This document shows, in pieces, positions 33,925-43,450 of a stretch of DNA of 64,000 bases. The DNA is from Gluconobacter albidus (GTDB lineage Bacteria > Pseudomonadota > Alphaproteobacteria > Acetobacterales > Acetobacteraceae). Location of the stretch: assembly GCF_002723915.1 (NCBI RefSeq), contig NZ_BEWL01000004.1, forward strand, positions 148,094-212,093, in the 5' to 3' direction. A model generated the notes under the pieces. It had not been told where the DNA came from. It saw only the letters and a program-made list of their open reading frames with translations, and did not search any database. Numbering within the stretch: the stretch's first letter is position 1; each line of letters opens with the position of its first letter. The translations under genes were made by a program, and so were the position numbers.

Positions 33925-35390
33925 CACAGCCGGCGCGCCATCTGAAATGAGACGAAGGCCAGAAACAGCGCCACCAGATCCGTTGCGGCGAAAACCGTCG
34001 GGACATGAAAAAACGCAACACCCGGTCGGGTCGCAAGGTCTAGTGGGGTCAGGAAAAAACCCAGTCCTCCCAGACAGAAAAGCTGGATTTTCCAGCCCTG
34101 AAGCGGACGACCAAGAAGACTCCATGCCATTCCGGAAACGACACTGAGCACCCAGACAGCCAGAAAAACGTGCCCTTCAGCCAGTGGGCGGTCTGGCAAA
34201 GAGATGGGTAACAGACGGTTGGCCCAGAAAAAAGCAAGCGCGCCCATCGGCAGCCCCACAACGCTGCCAATGGCCAGCCCCTCGGCGATCCGGAACATGA
34301 TCCGCTCCCCCGACTGACGGCGACGTTTCATCAGGAAAATGATGGACCCGCTCGCGAACATGACGGCGCCCATGGCTCCCGAGAGGAAATACAGCCACCG
34401 CATACCCACACCCGTCCAGCGCGCATAATGCAGCCCTTTCAGAACCTGTTCCGTATGGGTGATGGCGCCGGGCAGCAGGACATGACGCAGAACATGACCG
34501 TCCACCGGGCTGAAATCGACATGCTCGCGCGTCAGCAACGGACCAGAAGAGTCAGTCCGCGAGACGAGGATGGTCTGCGGCTGGAACAGGATATATCCGG
34601 TCTGGCCGGCCCCAATCGTACGTTCAGCCTCCGCCACGAGCGGAGCCAGCGGCGGAAAAGCTTCTGGGATTGGAACGGCTGGTTTTTCGGGCCTGTGAGC
34701 CGCAGACGGAGCAGAGACCCGGAAAGCGTTTTCAAGGGATGCGAGATAGGACACGGGCGGAAAAAGCGTCCGTGCACGGATGAAGGTCCCGCTATAGGCC
34801 ATGAGGAGAATGAACGGCAGGAACACAACAGCCGCCACCACATGCACGTCCAGCCATGCCCGCAGCCTGGCGGCAAAAGGACGCAGGAGCATCAGATCCG
34901 AGACAAGCCCCTTCAGGTGGATGATGATGCCCGAGCCGATCGTCAGCAGAAGCGCCAGACCCGCAAACGCAACAACCGTTTCTCCGTAAACGCCGGAACG
35001 CATCGTGTAATGCAGGTCGTAAAAGAACGTTCCCCCCGCCGTCGCACGGACATTCAGACGCTCTCCGGTCTGTGGATTGTACGGAACGGTCAGGAATTCA
35101 TGCCCGTCATGATGCTCAAGACGCAGATAGGGATCCCGCGCGGAAGGCAGGGTTACGAACGGCTTTTCGCCCTGCGCGAGCAGGTCGTGTACGGCCGGGA
35201 GCACATGGTCCAGAGACCGGGGAGAAAATGCAGCGGTCTGCGGTGGAGCTTCTGGCTGGAGCCATCGCGTCAGTTCGGTGTCGAACACCGCCAGACAGCC
35301 TGACGTAAAAACGCAGAACAGCAGAAGCCCTGCGGCAAAACCAACCCAGGCATGCAGCCATCCCATCCGGGTGCGGAGCGTATCCTGCAT
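33924..35390 (-). CDS. PepSY-associated transmembrane protein
   Basis: An inner-membrane protein of 488 aa. The first helix is WVGFAAGLLLFCVFTSG, periplasmic PepSY-like domains follow, and about five more helices lie in the C-terminal half. This is the PepSY_TM family that accompanies siderophore receptors; some relatives (FoxB, PiuB) reduce or release iron from siderophores. Both ends overlap neighbours by one base (TGATG). Role in iron removal from the incoming siderophore is inferred from family and operon. Confidence 0.88.
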   Translation of the reverse strand: MQDTLRTRMGWLHAWVGFAAGLLLFCVFTSGCLAVFDTELTRWLQPEAPPQTAAFSPRSLDHVLPAVHDLLAQGEKPFVTLPSARDPYLRLEHHDGHEFLTVPYNPQTGERLNVRATAGGTFFYDLHYTMRSGVYGETVVAFAGLALLLTIGSGIIIHLKGLVSDLMLLRPFAARLRAWLDVHVVAAVVFLPFILLMAYSGTFIRARTLFPPVSYLASLENAFRVSAPSAAHRPEKPAVPIPEAFPPLAPLVAEAERTIGAGQTGYILFQPQTILVSRTDSSGPLLTREHVDFSPVDGHVLRHVLLPGAITHTEQVLKGLHYARWTGVGMRWLYFLSGAMGAVMFASGSIIFLMKRRRQSGERIMFRIAEGLAIGSVVGLPMGALAFFWANRLLPISLPDRPLAEGHVFLAVWVLSVVSGMAWSLLGRPLQGWKIQLFCLGGLGFFLTPLDLATRPGVAFFHVPTVFAATDLVALFLAFVSFQMARRL

Positions 35391-35707
35391 CAGGAATGCA
35401 ACAGGACGGCCAGAAGGGCCACAACGCCGACGGCCCCGGCAATGATCCCACCGCGCAACGGATTGCGTGTTCCGAAAGCCAGCAGAAACAGCAGAGGGAA
35501 CGCGGCAACGGCAATCATCTGCCCCAGAACCGTCGCATCATGCCGCACGGAGGGGCCCCATTTCAGGGCGCCCAGCGTGATGAAATGCGCCGCCATCCAG
35601 ACCAGCACAAAAACCGCTACCGCACGCCAGATCCACCGATGCGCTGGCGATGACATACGGCCCCCGGAACGACGGGGGCGTACGACTGTGGAGGCTTTGA
35701 CGGTCAT
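35390..35707 (-). CDS. DUF3649-type iron-uptake accessory membrane protein
   Basis: 105 aa. A basic N-terminus precedes three hydrophobic segments (AVAVFVLVWMAAHFI, MIAVAAFPLLFLLAFGT, GIIAGAVGVVALLAVLL). It lies directly behind the TonB receptor and before the PepSY protein, overlapping both. DUF3649 members occur in just this position in siderophore receptor operons. The molecular function is not known. Confidence 0.8.
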   Translation of the reverse strand: MTVKASTVVRPRRSGGRMSSPAHRWIWRAVAVFVLVWMAAHFITLGALKWGPSVRHDATVLGQMIAVAAFPLLFLLAFGTRNPLRGGIIAGAVGVVALLAVLLHS

Positions 35708-37992
35708 CAGAAATTCGAGCGCAGGGTAAACATGAAATTCCGGGGCTCACCGTAATAGTTGTAATAATAGAAATTGCCGAGGCGCTGATAATACCGCGTA
35801 TTGGAGATGTTGTTGAGATTCATTGTCAGGGCCAGATAGCGGTTCCACTGATATCCGACCTGCGCCGAGGCCGTGATGGAGCCGGACTGCGTCACGAGGC
35901 GGTTGGTACCGAACGTCCCGCTCTGTGCATTGATGCCGCCCCCGATGCTCCAGATGTTTTTCTGCGCCCCCTGGTAGGGTTCGAACCGGTAATGCGTCCA
36001 GAGTTTCCACAGATGGCGCGGCGAGTTCCCGGCATAGGTGAGCCCTGCATTCGAGGGCGTACCATCATCAACGATGCGGTTGTCATTATAGGTGTAACTG
36101 GCGTTGATGTCCCATCCCGGCAGAGGCCGGCCAATCACTTCGGCTTCCGCCCCCTGACTGCGCGTTTTGCCCGCCGCAACGTAACAGGTGGCGGTATGGC
36201 TCGGCCCACAGGTCGGGTCCAGATCGCTGTTGGCGATGGCGTCGTTCCGCTGCACGATCCTGTATCCCGCCAGAGTGAAAGTCAGCATCTGGTTAAACAG
36301 GGCGCCTTTCATGCCACCTTCAAGCTGCCCGCCCCGTACCGGCTGAAGCTGGCGCCCATCCACACCATAGGCAGACTGGGGGCTGAACGTGTCCGTATAG
36401 CTGGCATAGAGGGTTATGTGAGGCAGGACGTGGTAGACCAGCGCGGCATAGGGCGTAAGGATACCCTGCTGGTCAATGGACGTGCTGGTCACGGCACCCG
36501 GCACCAGATCGCGCGATTTCTGTACATATCCGCTGATACGACCGCCCAGCGTCAGGAAAATGCTCGGCATGAGCTGAAAGCGCCCCTGTCCGTACACTCC
36601 CCACTGTTCGGTGGGCTGCCAGCTGCGGCTTTTGACGGAGGGAAGAATGGCGCCTGAAATTGCGCCATAGTCGCTGATCGGCAGACCGGCCAGAGCGGCG
36701 TTCGTGCGGGAATTGACGCTTGCCCCGCCGCCTTCATAGACATAGCGGTTATAATTCGCGCCGATCATGAGCGTATGCGTCCGGTTCAGCAGATGCAGCG
36801 GTCCGGTCAGATACCCGTCCACACCGTCATTGGTCTCGCTATAAATGGAGCGGGCCGCCACATAATTCGCTGTCTGGGACTTGGCATTATAGGCGTTGAT
36901 ATAGCTGTATTGCAGATCGGTATCGGCCGTTCTGTGCCGCCCTGTGACACGCCCGACCCAGCCCGCGCCAAACCGCCGTTCGAGCTGCGCCATGACCTCG
37001 GTCGTAGGCACCTGCCCCTTGTTCCAGTCCGACCCAATGAACGTATTACGCGGCAGATTGAGGTCCGCGCCCGTCCCGCTCATCCGCGGCAGCCCCATAT
37101 AGCGGGTCGTGTCGTTGGACTGCGACGTGACGGAAACGGTCAGTGTGGTGCGGCGGTCAATATGGATGTCCGTCACGCCATAAATCGTCCAGCGACGGTC
37201 ATAGGCGTTTTTATAGAAGAAATCGCGGTCGGTCCCGGCCATGACAAGGCGGGCGGACACGATTTTCGAGTTTCCGATCGGACCACCCACATCGACCGTG
37301 GCGTGATAGTTGTCCCATGATCCGGCACTGAAAGACGCATTTCCCTGAAATGTTTCGGTCGGGCGCTTATGAACGAAATTGACACTGCCACCCGGCGCGC
37401 TCGAGCCCTGCAACACGCCATCCGGGCCGCGCAGAACCTCGATCCGGTCATAAATCGCAAGATCGAACTGCTGGGAAAACTGGAACCCCCCGTTCGCGGG
37501 CGATCCGTCATACTGCGCGGCCAGCGAAAAACCACGGGAAGAAAATCCCGCCGTACCATCGCCATACAGATTGACGTTGACGCCCGCGACCTGTTTGAGC
37601 GCGTTATCGACCGTGAAAAGATTCTGGTCCTTCATCTGCTGCGTGCTCAGGACGGAAATCGACTGCGGCACGTCCTCTGGCCGTAGCAGCATGCGCGTCG
37701 TGGACACCGCACGCACGGTATAGGTGCCGGTACCGTCCGTGGCGGCGGTTGCACGATGTCCATGAACCAGAAGCTGTTCAACACTACCGGGGACATCCGA
37801 ATCAGACGCAACGGCAGAACGCCCCTGAAGGGAGGGCTTTTTCTTCGCAGGCGTCCCGTTCTGCTCCTGTCCCGTCGCAGAGAGATCCGCAGGCGCGGTC
37901 TGCGCCACAGCCTCCTCCCATCCGCCGGACAGAAGTGCGATCACATACAGGGTTTTTCTGAACCCCGTTCCCTGGCGGGAACGCGACGTCAT
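35707..37992 (-). CDS. TonB-dependent siderophore receptor (Fur-box operon)
   Basis: 761 aa. The signal region TLYVIALLSGGWEEAVAQ is followed by the plug, with LRPEDVPQSISVLSTQQM, IYDRIEVLRGPDGVLQGSS and PGGSVNFVHKRP. The barrel ends FMFTLRSNF with the terminal Phe. No STN domain, so it transports without FecI/FecR signalling. ATG 37992 has a good AGGGA site eight bases upstream; an ATG at 38013 is possible. A Fur-box-like sequence lies 83 bases before the start. It heads an operon with DUF3649, PepSY and DUF3325 proteins, consistent with ferric-siderophore uptake. Confidence 0.93.
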   Translation of the reverse strand: MTSRSRQGTGFRKTLYVIALLSGGWEEAVAQTAPADLSATGQEQNGTPAKKKPSLQGRSAVASDSDVPGSVEQLLVHGHRATAATDGTGTYTVRAVSTTRMLLRPEDVPQSISVLSTQQMKDQNLFTVDNALKQVAGVNVNLYGDGTAGFSSRGFSLAAQYDGSPANGGFQFSQQFDLAIYDRIEVLRGPDGVLQGSSAPGGSVNFVHKRPTETFQGNASFSAGSWDNYHATVDVGGPIGNSKIVSARLVMAGTDRDFFYKNAYDRRWTIYGVTDIHIDRRTTLTVSVTSQSNDTTRYMGLPRMSGTGADLNLPRNTFIGSDWNKGQVPTTEVMAQLERRFGAGWVGRVTGRHRTADTDLQYSYINAYNAKSQTANYVAARSIYSETNDGVDGYLTGPLHLLNRTHTLMIGANYNRYVYEGGGASVNSRTNAALAGLPISDYGAISGAILPSVKSRSWQPTEQWGVYGQGRFQLMPSIFLTLGGRISGYVQKSRDLVPGAVTSTSIDQQGILTPYAALVYHVLPHITLYASYTDTFSPQSAYGVDGRQLQPVRGGQLEGGMKGALFNQMLTFTLAGYRIVQRNDAIANSDLDPTCGPSHTATCYVAAGKTRSQGAEAEVIGRPLPGWDINASYTYNDNRIVDDGTPSNAGLTYAGNSPRHLWKLWTHYRFEPYQGAQKNIWSIGGGINAQSGTFGTNRLVTQSGSITASAQVGYQWNRYLALTMNLNNISNTRYYQRLGNFYYYNYYGEPRNFMFTLRSNF

Positions 37993-38418
37993 ATTATTCC
38001 CTGCCTGCATCATCCGCACTTTCAAGTGATCGTTTACCGGTGCCTTCCCACAGAAGGACTGACGCAAGCCTATATGAGAATAGTTCTTATTAACATAGAG
38101 GTATTCTGCTCATTCCGGCAAAAAAAGCCATTATGAAAACATACGAAACACTCTCAGCCCCCGATACGGGAGGCGGGTACGGAAATCCCCTTCCGGACAT
38201 CTGCCAAAACGGATCACCGAATCCGGAATATCATACCGGAAAAACGAAACCGGACATCTTCATAAATCCCTGCAAAACCGGGCCCTGCGGACCATTCTGC
38301 CACCCTGCGAACAATCATGATCGCACCCTGAATTTTTAGGTTTCCGTGATGCGCCCGAAGTGCCAAAAGCCCTCGCGTTCGGGACGCTCAGGTCACCGTT
38401 CCAGTCAGGAAGTGCATC
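37993..38418. other. Divergent intergenic region, siderophore receptor / MFS gene
   Basis: No supported gene. The left part carries the Fur-box-like sequence and probable receptor promoter. The middle has four CCGGA elements, two of them within the direct repeat CCGGACATCT at 38193-38202 and 38250-38259. The right end should hold the MFS promoter; AGGAAG precedes its GTG start. Confidence 0.5.
38075..38089 (-). promoter_or_regulatory. Probable Fur box of the siderophore receptor operon
   Basis: TGAGAATAGTTCTTA matches 11 of 14 defined positions of the 7-1-7 Fur consensus. It lies 83 bases before the receptor start, beside a TATGTTAAT -10-like stretch on the minus strand. Binding is inferred. 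Confidence 0.6.
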
Positions 38419-39600
38419 GTGTTCAAAACGCTCTCCGGTCCGACCATTGCGGGTCTCTGCGCCCTGTTCGCGTCGACCTTCATTGCCGTGACGACCGAGG
38501 TTGCTCCGGTGGGTCTGCTGATCGACATGGCCAAGTCCTTCAACATCACCGAAGGCCATGCCGGACTGGCCGTGAGCGCCTATGCCCTGCTTGTCGCTTT
38601 CGGGGCCGTCCCCATCACCATCGCCACGAGCCGCATGAACCGCAAGATGCTCATGATGCTCTGTCTTGGCGGATATGTCGTCTCCAACCTGATTTCCGCC
38701 ATGGCACCAAGCTTCGGCGTCCTTTGCATCGGCCGGGCACTGGGCGGCCTGTCCCATGCGCTGCTGATGTCCATTGCCGCCGCCTACACCGCCCATCTCG
38801 TACCCGAACGCATGACAGGCCGCGCCATTTCGTTTGTTTTTGGAGGGACGTCGCTGGGTTCGGTTCTGGGCGTTCCCGGAGCCGCCGCGATCAGCCAGCT
38901 CACAAGCTGGCGCGTGGCGCTCTACGTCATCGCAGCGCTGGCCGCGATGCTGACGATCTTCATCGCGCTCTACCTACCACCCGTTCGCGGAGCCGATACC
39001 AAGGCCCTCAAGGTCCCGACCATCCGGTCGCCACATGCCGCGCGGATTTTCGGCATCGTGATCGGCGTGAACGCCATTTTCTTCTTCGCGCATAACCTGC
39101 TCTATACTTACGTCTCCCCGCTGCTTCTGGCGCATGGCCTGCCTGAACACCTGTTGAGCATTGCGCTCCTCATCACGGGCGTTGTCAGCATTTTCGGTCT
39201 GTGGGCGGCGGGACAGGTCGTGGATCGCTGGCCTGCGGGCGGACTGTTCGGCGGCGGCATCGCCATGCTGACCGGCATGACCCTGGTCTATGGCCACCTG
39301 CTGTCCGCCTGGCCAAGCGTTGGGGCAGTCGGGCTGTGGTGCATGGGCTATGCCGCCATCATTCCCTTCGTCATGTCCGGCGCCATCCGTGCCCGGGCGA
39401 CCAGTGCGGATGTGGCGGGCGCTGCCGTCAACAGCAGCAGCAATATGGGCATCCTGCTGGGCTCGGCGATTGGCGGCCATCTTCTCAATACACTGGGATT
39501 TGCGGTGCTCTGTCCCGCCTCCGTCGTAATCGCACTGGGGGGTATCCTGCTCGCGGCTTTCAATCCGGCCGCCTTCCCCCGACGGCTTCAGCACGGCTGA
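38419..39600 (+). CDS. MFS transporter, AraJ/drug:H+ antiporter-1 type
   Basis: An inner-membrane secondary transporter, 393 aa with about 12 helices. The motif-A-like region is ATSRMNRKMLMMLCL, and GRALGGLSHALLMSIAAAY and FVFGGTSLGSVLGVPGAA match the YdhP/AraJ/PbuE group. Members export sugars, purine ribonucleosides or drugs. GTG start at 38419 follows AGGAAG with proper spacing. It is divergent from the siderophore receptor operon, but nothing shows it exports a siderophore. Confidence 0.88.
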   Translation: MFKTLSGPTIAGLCALFASTFIAVTTEVAPVGLLIDMAKSFNITEGHAGLAVSAYALLVAFGAVPITIATSRMNRKMLMMLCLGGYVVSNLISAMAPSFGVLCIGRALGGLSHALLMSIAAAYTAHLVPERMTGRAISFVFGGTSLGSVLGVPGAAAISQLTSWRVALYVIAALAAMLTIFIALYLPPVRGADTKALKVPTIRSPHAARIFGIVIGVNAIFFFAHNLLYTYVSPLLLAHGLPEHLLSIALLITGVVSIFGLWAAGQVVDRWPAGGLFGGGIAMLTGMTLVYGHLLSAWPSVGAVGLWCMGYAAIIPFVMSGAIRARATSADVAGAAVNSSSNMGILLGSAIGGHLLNTLGFAVLCPASVVIALGGILLAAFNPAAFPRRLQHG

Positions 39601-39661
39601 TGCAACGTGGCTTCGATTGAGTTGGAGAATTGTTTTTCAGGATATAGTCTGAACCGAATTG

Positions 39662-41140
39662 ATGTCAGCACCAACAGTACACAGGGTATTCGTCGTGAAA
39701 AAAGAAACATCCGCAGTAGTACTCTTTGTAAAAGACGAAGCCCATGACATCATCGCATGGTTGTCCTGGCACATCTCTTTGGGGTTCGACAGGATTTTCG
39801 TCTATGATGATCAGTCCTCAGACGGCACTTTTGACATAGCAAAATCCTGCGCCGAAATTTATGGCGTCGAAGTCTTCAGGACATCTGCGATCCCCGGTTC
39901 TTACCACGACAGAAAACAGAACAGCTATTTTGACGCCATCGGAAAAGCCAGAGGCCGCTACGACTGGATCACCATGCTCGATAGCGACGAATATGTCAGC
40001 ATTGATGGCTCTGATGACATCAATGCTTTTCTGGGCAACTTCAGCGAGACCGATACCGCCATTGCCCTGAACTGGTGCATATACGGAAGTTCAGAGAAAA
40101 TTCTGAAGGACAGGGTCCCTACCTATCAGGCCTTCACCTACAGATCCAAAGCCGATTTCGAGGACAACACCCTCGTCAAAAGCTTCGTAAGACCCGAGGC
40201 CGTCGATCCTGCCGTCAGATCGTCTCACAGGTTCGGCCTGTCCTACGGCAATTACGTGGATGCTCTGGGACGGCCCGTTGAATGGACGTCTGAAGAAACG
40301 AAAGCGGTTGTCTGGGAAAAAGCCAGAATCAACCACTATATCTGCCGATCGCGGGAACATTTTGTCGAATGGTTCAGAAACCGCCCCGACCCCGAGACAG
40401 CACAGGGCCCTGATTACTGGTCCCATTTTGATCGCAACGACAGTCATGCCCCCCAGGATCCGGACCGGGTGACTGCGGCCAATGCCGTCTGTGCCAATAT
40501 CAAGAAGGCCGTCTTTCATGCGTCCATGCATGATTTCCTCGTCCGGGGAAACTCTCTGGAGCGGGGAAGAAATCCTGTATTGCCCACCAGAAAAACAGAA
40601 TTCTTCCACCTGAAGAACTTTCGGGGTGACGATCTTTCCGTCGACAGAATTGATGGATATCTCAGCCAAGGAGAAGGGAGCGAACAGGTTCTGGCCGCAA
40701 TCCCGTATGCCGGCAACAGGATCTGGATTTTCAGAGATCCCTCTCTTGTGTCTTCAAATATCCATTTTCACATCAAAAATTCTTCCTGCCATACATATTG
40801 TTACGACCTAGAGTTCGAATCAAACGCGACGGATGCCTCCATCTTCATAAAATCTCCAAAAACCGGGAAATATCTGACGTCTCCGTCCGAGGGCAGCAGA
40901 CTGGAATTCACGACGGACGGTGCCGAGGATCAGAGAAAATTCCATTTTTCGGAAAAAGTATCAGACACGACATTCCACGGCGAAAATGAATATTCGGAAG
41001 CCGACATGGTTTATTATATCCTTAATTCCGGAGGATCGTTTTCATATGAGGAATTTATCCTGAAATTCGCCAATCTGAACCGTGCGGAAATGGAGAATCT
41101 CAGGAATTTATTCGGACAGCAGATCAGGGCCATCCTCTGA
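39662..41140 (+). CDS. Glycosyltransferase family 2/92-like protein with C-terminal extension
   Basis: 492 aa. The N-terminal GT-A domain (about residues 10-240) shows VVLFVKDEAHDIIAWLSWH, VYDDQSSDGTFD and the DXD-type ITMLDSDEYVS, as in Glyco_tranf_2_4 (DUF23-like) enzymes. The last 150 residues (IFIKSPKTGKYL, AEDQRKFHF) look like an additional beta-rich domain. No signal or membrane segment, so it acts in the cytoplasm, probably on a surface glycan. The DNA looks more AT-rich, with more AAA/ATA codons, than neighbouring genes, which suggests transfer. It stands alone; acceptor unknown. Confidence 0.8.
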   Translation: MSAPTVHRVFVVKKETSAVVLFVKDEAHDIIAWLSWHISLGFDRIFVYDDQSSDGTFDIAKSCAEIYGVEVFRTSAIPGSYHDRKQNSYFDAIGKARGRYDWITMLDSDEYVSIDGSDDINAFLGNFSETDTAIALNWCIYGSSEKILKDRVPTYQAFTYRSKADFEDNTLVKSFVRPEAVDPAVRSSHRFGLSYGNYVDALGRPVEWTSEETKAVVWEKARINHYICRSREHFVEWFRNRPDPETAQGPDYWSHFDRNDSHAPQDPDRVTAANAVCANIKKAVFHASMHDFLVRGNSLERGRNPVLPTRKTEFFHLKNFRGDDLSVDRIDGYLSQGEGSEQVLAAIPYAGNRIWIFRDPSLVSSNIHFHIKNSSCHTYCYDLEFESNATDASIFIKSPKTGKYLTSPSEGSRLEFTTDGAEDQRKFHFSEKVSDTTFHGENEYSEADMVYYILNSGGSFSYEEFILKFANLNRAEMENLRNLFGQQIRAIL

Positions 41141-41148
41141 AAAGACGC

Positions 41149-41883
41149 TCACCCGGCGTTGCGGAAACGCGCCTCAACTCCACAACGCGCAGCCCTGATG
41201 GCCTCGGGCACATTTTGTCCTCTGGCCAGTCCGGCTGCCAGACCACTGGCGAGCTGACAGCCCGTTCCCCTCAGCTCGAAGGAAAAGCGCGGTGAGCGGA
41301 AGGCCAAGGGACAAGAGCCTGCCGCGTACAGGATATCCTCAGAAACCGACGACGGCAGATCGTGCCCGCCTTTCAGCAGAACACTCCGACAGCCCCGGGA
41401 CAGCAGCACGTCCACAACCGCCTCGCGCTCCGAGGCCGGATCCATCCCCAGAGCAGCCGCCAGCGCCGCCAGTTCCGGCAGATTGGGAGTCAGGACAGTG
41501 GTTCGGGGCAGAAGCAGCGCGATCATACCCTGTACGCCCTCCGGATCCAGCAGCGCATGACCGGAGCTTGAACAGAGCACCGGGTCCAGCACCACCGGCA
41601 CATCTGGCAGAAGCGCTGCAACAACACGGATCAGAAGCGCATTGAACATGGCCCCGATCTTGACGGCACCGATCCCCGTTTCCAGCGCCGCTTCAATCTG
41701 CGCGGCCAAAAGAGCGGGCGCGACGGGCTCTACCGCCAGAACGCGACGATCCGTCTGGGCCGTAACGGCAGTGACAGCGAGGCGTGCGGTCTGCCCGGAC
41801 GCCTGAACGGACAGCATATCCCGCGCAAGACCAGCTCCCCCGCTGGAATCCATCCCGCCAATCAGAAGAACAGGGCGCTTCAT
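41149..41883 (-). CDS. thiD: Hydroxymethylpyrimidine/phosphomethylpyrimidine kinase
   Basis: Phosphorylates HMP and HMP-P to HMP-PP for thiamine synthesis; 244 aa, cytoplasmic. The N-terminus IGGMDSSGGAGLARDM and the C-terminal anion-hole motif GTGCQLASGLAAGLARG are typical of ThiD. The DPVLCSSSG motif is also present. Its ATG overlaps the thiF stop (ATGA) and it is the last gene of the thi operon. A little shorter than E. coli ThiD (266 aa) but complete. Confidence 0.92.
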   Translation of the reverse strand: MKRPVLLIGGMDSSGGAGLARDMLSVQASGQTARLAVTAVTAQTDRRVLAVEPVAPALLAAQIEAALETGIGAVKIGAMFNALLIRVVAALLPDVPVVLDPVLCSSSGHALLDPEGVQGMIALLLPRTTVLTPNLPELAALAAALGMDPASEREAVVDVLLSRGCRSVLLKGGHDLPSSVSEDILYAAGSCPLAFRSPRFSFELRGTGCQLASGLAAGLARGQNVPEAIRAARCGVEARFRNAG

Positions 41884-42842
41884 CGTCCCGTCGTTGCAAT
41901 GAAGGCAGGACCACCCGCCTGTGTGGAAAAGCGTTTAGCAGCCCGCCAGGCCCGCAGACCACTGGCACAGACGAAAACGGTCCTGCCCATCCCCTTCGCC
42001 ACCGTTTCCGGGTGCTCGATCGGCCCGCGAACGGCCCAGGACACGGAGGGCGGTCCCTGTTCCTCCAGCCCCCGCAGATCGAAAACGCGGTCGTCCGCGC
42101 GGATCTCCTCAAGCCCGAGAATGAAAGGGCCATCGCCTTCGGAGGAAACCGCAGCATCAAACCGGAAAGACGAACTTCTCCAGCGTTCCAGATCCAGCGT
42201 CATGATCTGCCCCAGCGGAGAGGGCTGCGTCTGAAGCAGAACGGAGAGCACCATCTGCGCCTGTATGGCCCCGAGCACCGCAACAACAGGCCCCATCACA
42301 CCGGCTTCCGCACAATTCGGCAGAATGGCGGGAAGATCCGGAAAAACAGCCCGGTAATCCGGTGCCGTACCACAGAACCCACCCGCATAGCCCGACCGCC
42401 CAAGCACCGAAGCACTCACGAGGGGAAGACCCGCTTCCACACACAGATCGGACAGCAGATAGGTGACGGCCACGCTGTCCGCCGCATCCACGACAACGGA
42501 CACATCCGTCAGGAGGCTCCGCGCCAGTGTCGGCTCCAGACGCTCCGCCACAGGCACGATCTGACAGTCCGGATTCAGATCCGACAGCCGGTCGGCCACG
42601 CAAGCGGCCTTGAAGCGGCCAATATCGTCCATGCGAAAGAGCGTCTGGCGATGCAGGTTGCTCTCGTCCACACGATCATGATCGACCACCGTCATCCGCC
42701 CGCATCCAGCTCCGGCAAGCGCAGGGAGAACAGTCGCGCCCAGACCGCCCGCGCCCACCACCAGGATATGGGCTTCCAAAAGGCGCTTCTGGTCAGCCTC
42801 CCCCTGCGGGAAAAGCCCGGTCTGCCGCACATAACGGCTCAT
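41880..42842 (-). CDS. thiF: ThiF-type adenylyltransferase with rhodanese-like tail
   Basis: 320 aa. Activates the ThiS C-terminus by adenylation for sulfur transfer. The N-terminal E1-like domain shows SRYVRQTGLFPQGE, the ATP loop VVGAGGLGATVLPALAGAG and DHDRVDESNLHRQTLF. The last 80 residues form a rhodanese-like domain (VFDLRGLEEQGPPSVSWAVR) with Cys in FVCASGLRA at the expected active-site loop. This could deliver sulfur in place of a separate ThiI rhodanese. CxxC zinc motifs of typical MoeB are not seen. Start at ATG 42842, overlapping thiE by four bases. Confidence 0.88.
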   Translation of the reverse strand: MSRYVRQTGLFPQGEADQKRLLEAHILVVGAGGLGATVLPALAGAGCGRMTVVDHDRVDESNLHRQTLFRMDDIGRFKAACVADRLSDLNPDCQIVPVAERLEPTLARSLLTDVSVVVDAADSVAVTYLLSDLCVEAGLPLVSASVLGRSGYAGGFCGTAPDYRAVFPDLPAILPNCAEAGVMGPVVAVLGAIQAQMVLSVLLQTQPSPLGQIMTLDLERWRSSSFRFDAAVSSEGDGPFILGLEEIRADDRVFDLRGLEEQGPPSVSWAVRGPIEHPETVAKGMGRTVFVCASGLRAWRAAKRFSTQAGGPAFIATTGR

Positions 42843-43450
42843 CGTCTGTAGGCCTGCGTCGCGGCGACCCATTCCCGACACCGCGACACCGGGTCTTCCG
42901 CCTGCTGGATGTCCGTCACAACGGCCGCGCTGTTCGCCCCCGCCGCGAACACCCCTTCAAGGCGCTCCGGCGTGAGGCCACCGATGGCGACAAGCGGCGT
43001 CTCTCCGGCGCGGGTTTTCCAGTCCCGGACGCGCTCCAGCCCCTGCGGCCCCCATTTCATTTTCTTCAGAAGCGTCGGATAGACGGGGCCGAGTGCGACA
43101 TAGGCCGGCTCATAAGACAGGGCCCGTTCGAGTTCCGCCGGGTCGTGGGTGGACAGTCCGAACCGGATCCCCGCACGCCGCAGAGCGTCAAAATCAGCAG
43201 TCTCCATGTCTTCCTGCCCGAGATGGACGAAATCGCATCCCAGTTCCAGCGCAAGACGCCAGTAATCATTGATGACAAGCTGCGCGCCATGTGTCGCGCA
43301 CAGCGTCCGCGCATGACGGATCTGACGGCGCAGTTCCGCCTCTGTCATGTCCTTCAGCCGAAGCTGAACCAGACGCACGCCACAGGGCAGCAGCGTTTCC
43401 AGAAACGACACATCGCCCACCAGAAGATAAAACGGATCAAGCACTGTCAT
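42839..43450 (-). CDS. thiE: Thiamine phosphate synthase
   Basis: Joins HMP-PP and the thiazole phosphate to thiamine phosphate; 203 aa TIM barrel. Family stretches are VQLRLKDM, LVINDYWRLALELG, VHLGQEDM, ALGPVYPT and AIGGLTPERL. LGQED fits the pyrophosphate/Mg site. The ATG at 43450 forms TGATG with the thiG stop. It is the fifth gene of the operon. Confidence 0.93.
   Translation of the reverse strand: MTVLDPFYLLVGDVSFLETLLPCGVRLVQLRLKDMTEAELRRQIRHARTLCATHGAQLVINDYWRLALELGCDFVHLGQEDMETADFDALRRAGIRFGLSTHDPAELERALSYEPAYVALGPVYPTLLKKMKWGPQGLERVRDWKTRAGETPLVAIGGLTPERLEGVFAAGANSAAVVTDIQQAEDPVSRCREWVAATQAYRR

Noticed and set aside
36775..37320. Plus-strand open frame opposite the siderophore receptor
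   Set aside because: It is antisense to the plug and barrel of a complete receptor and shows no recognisable domain.
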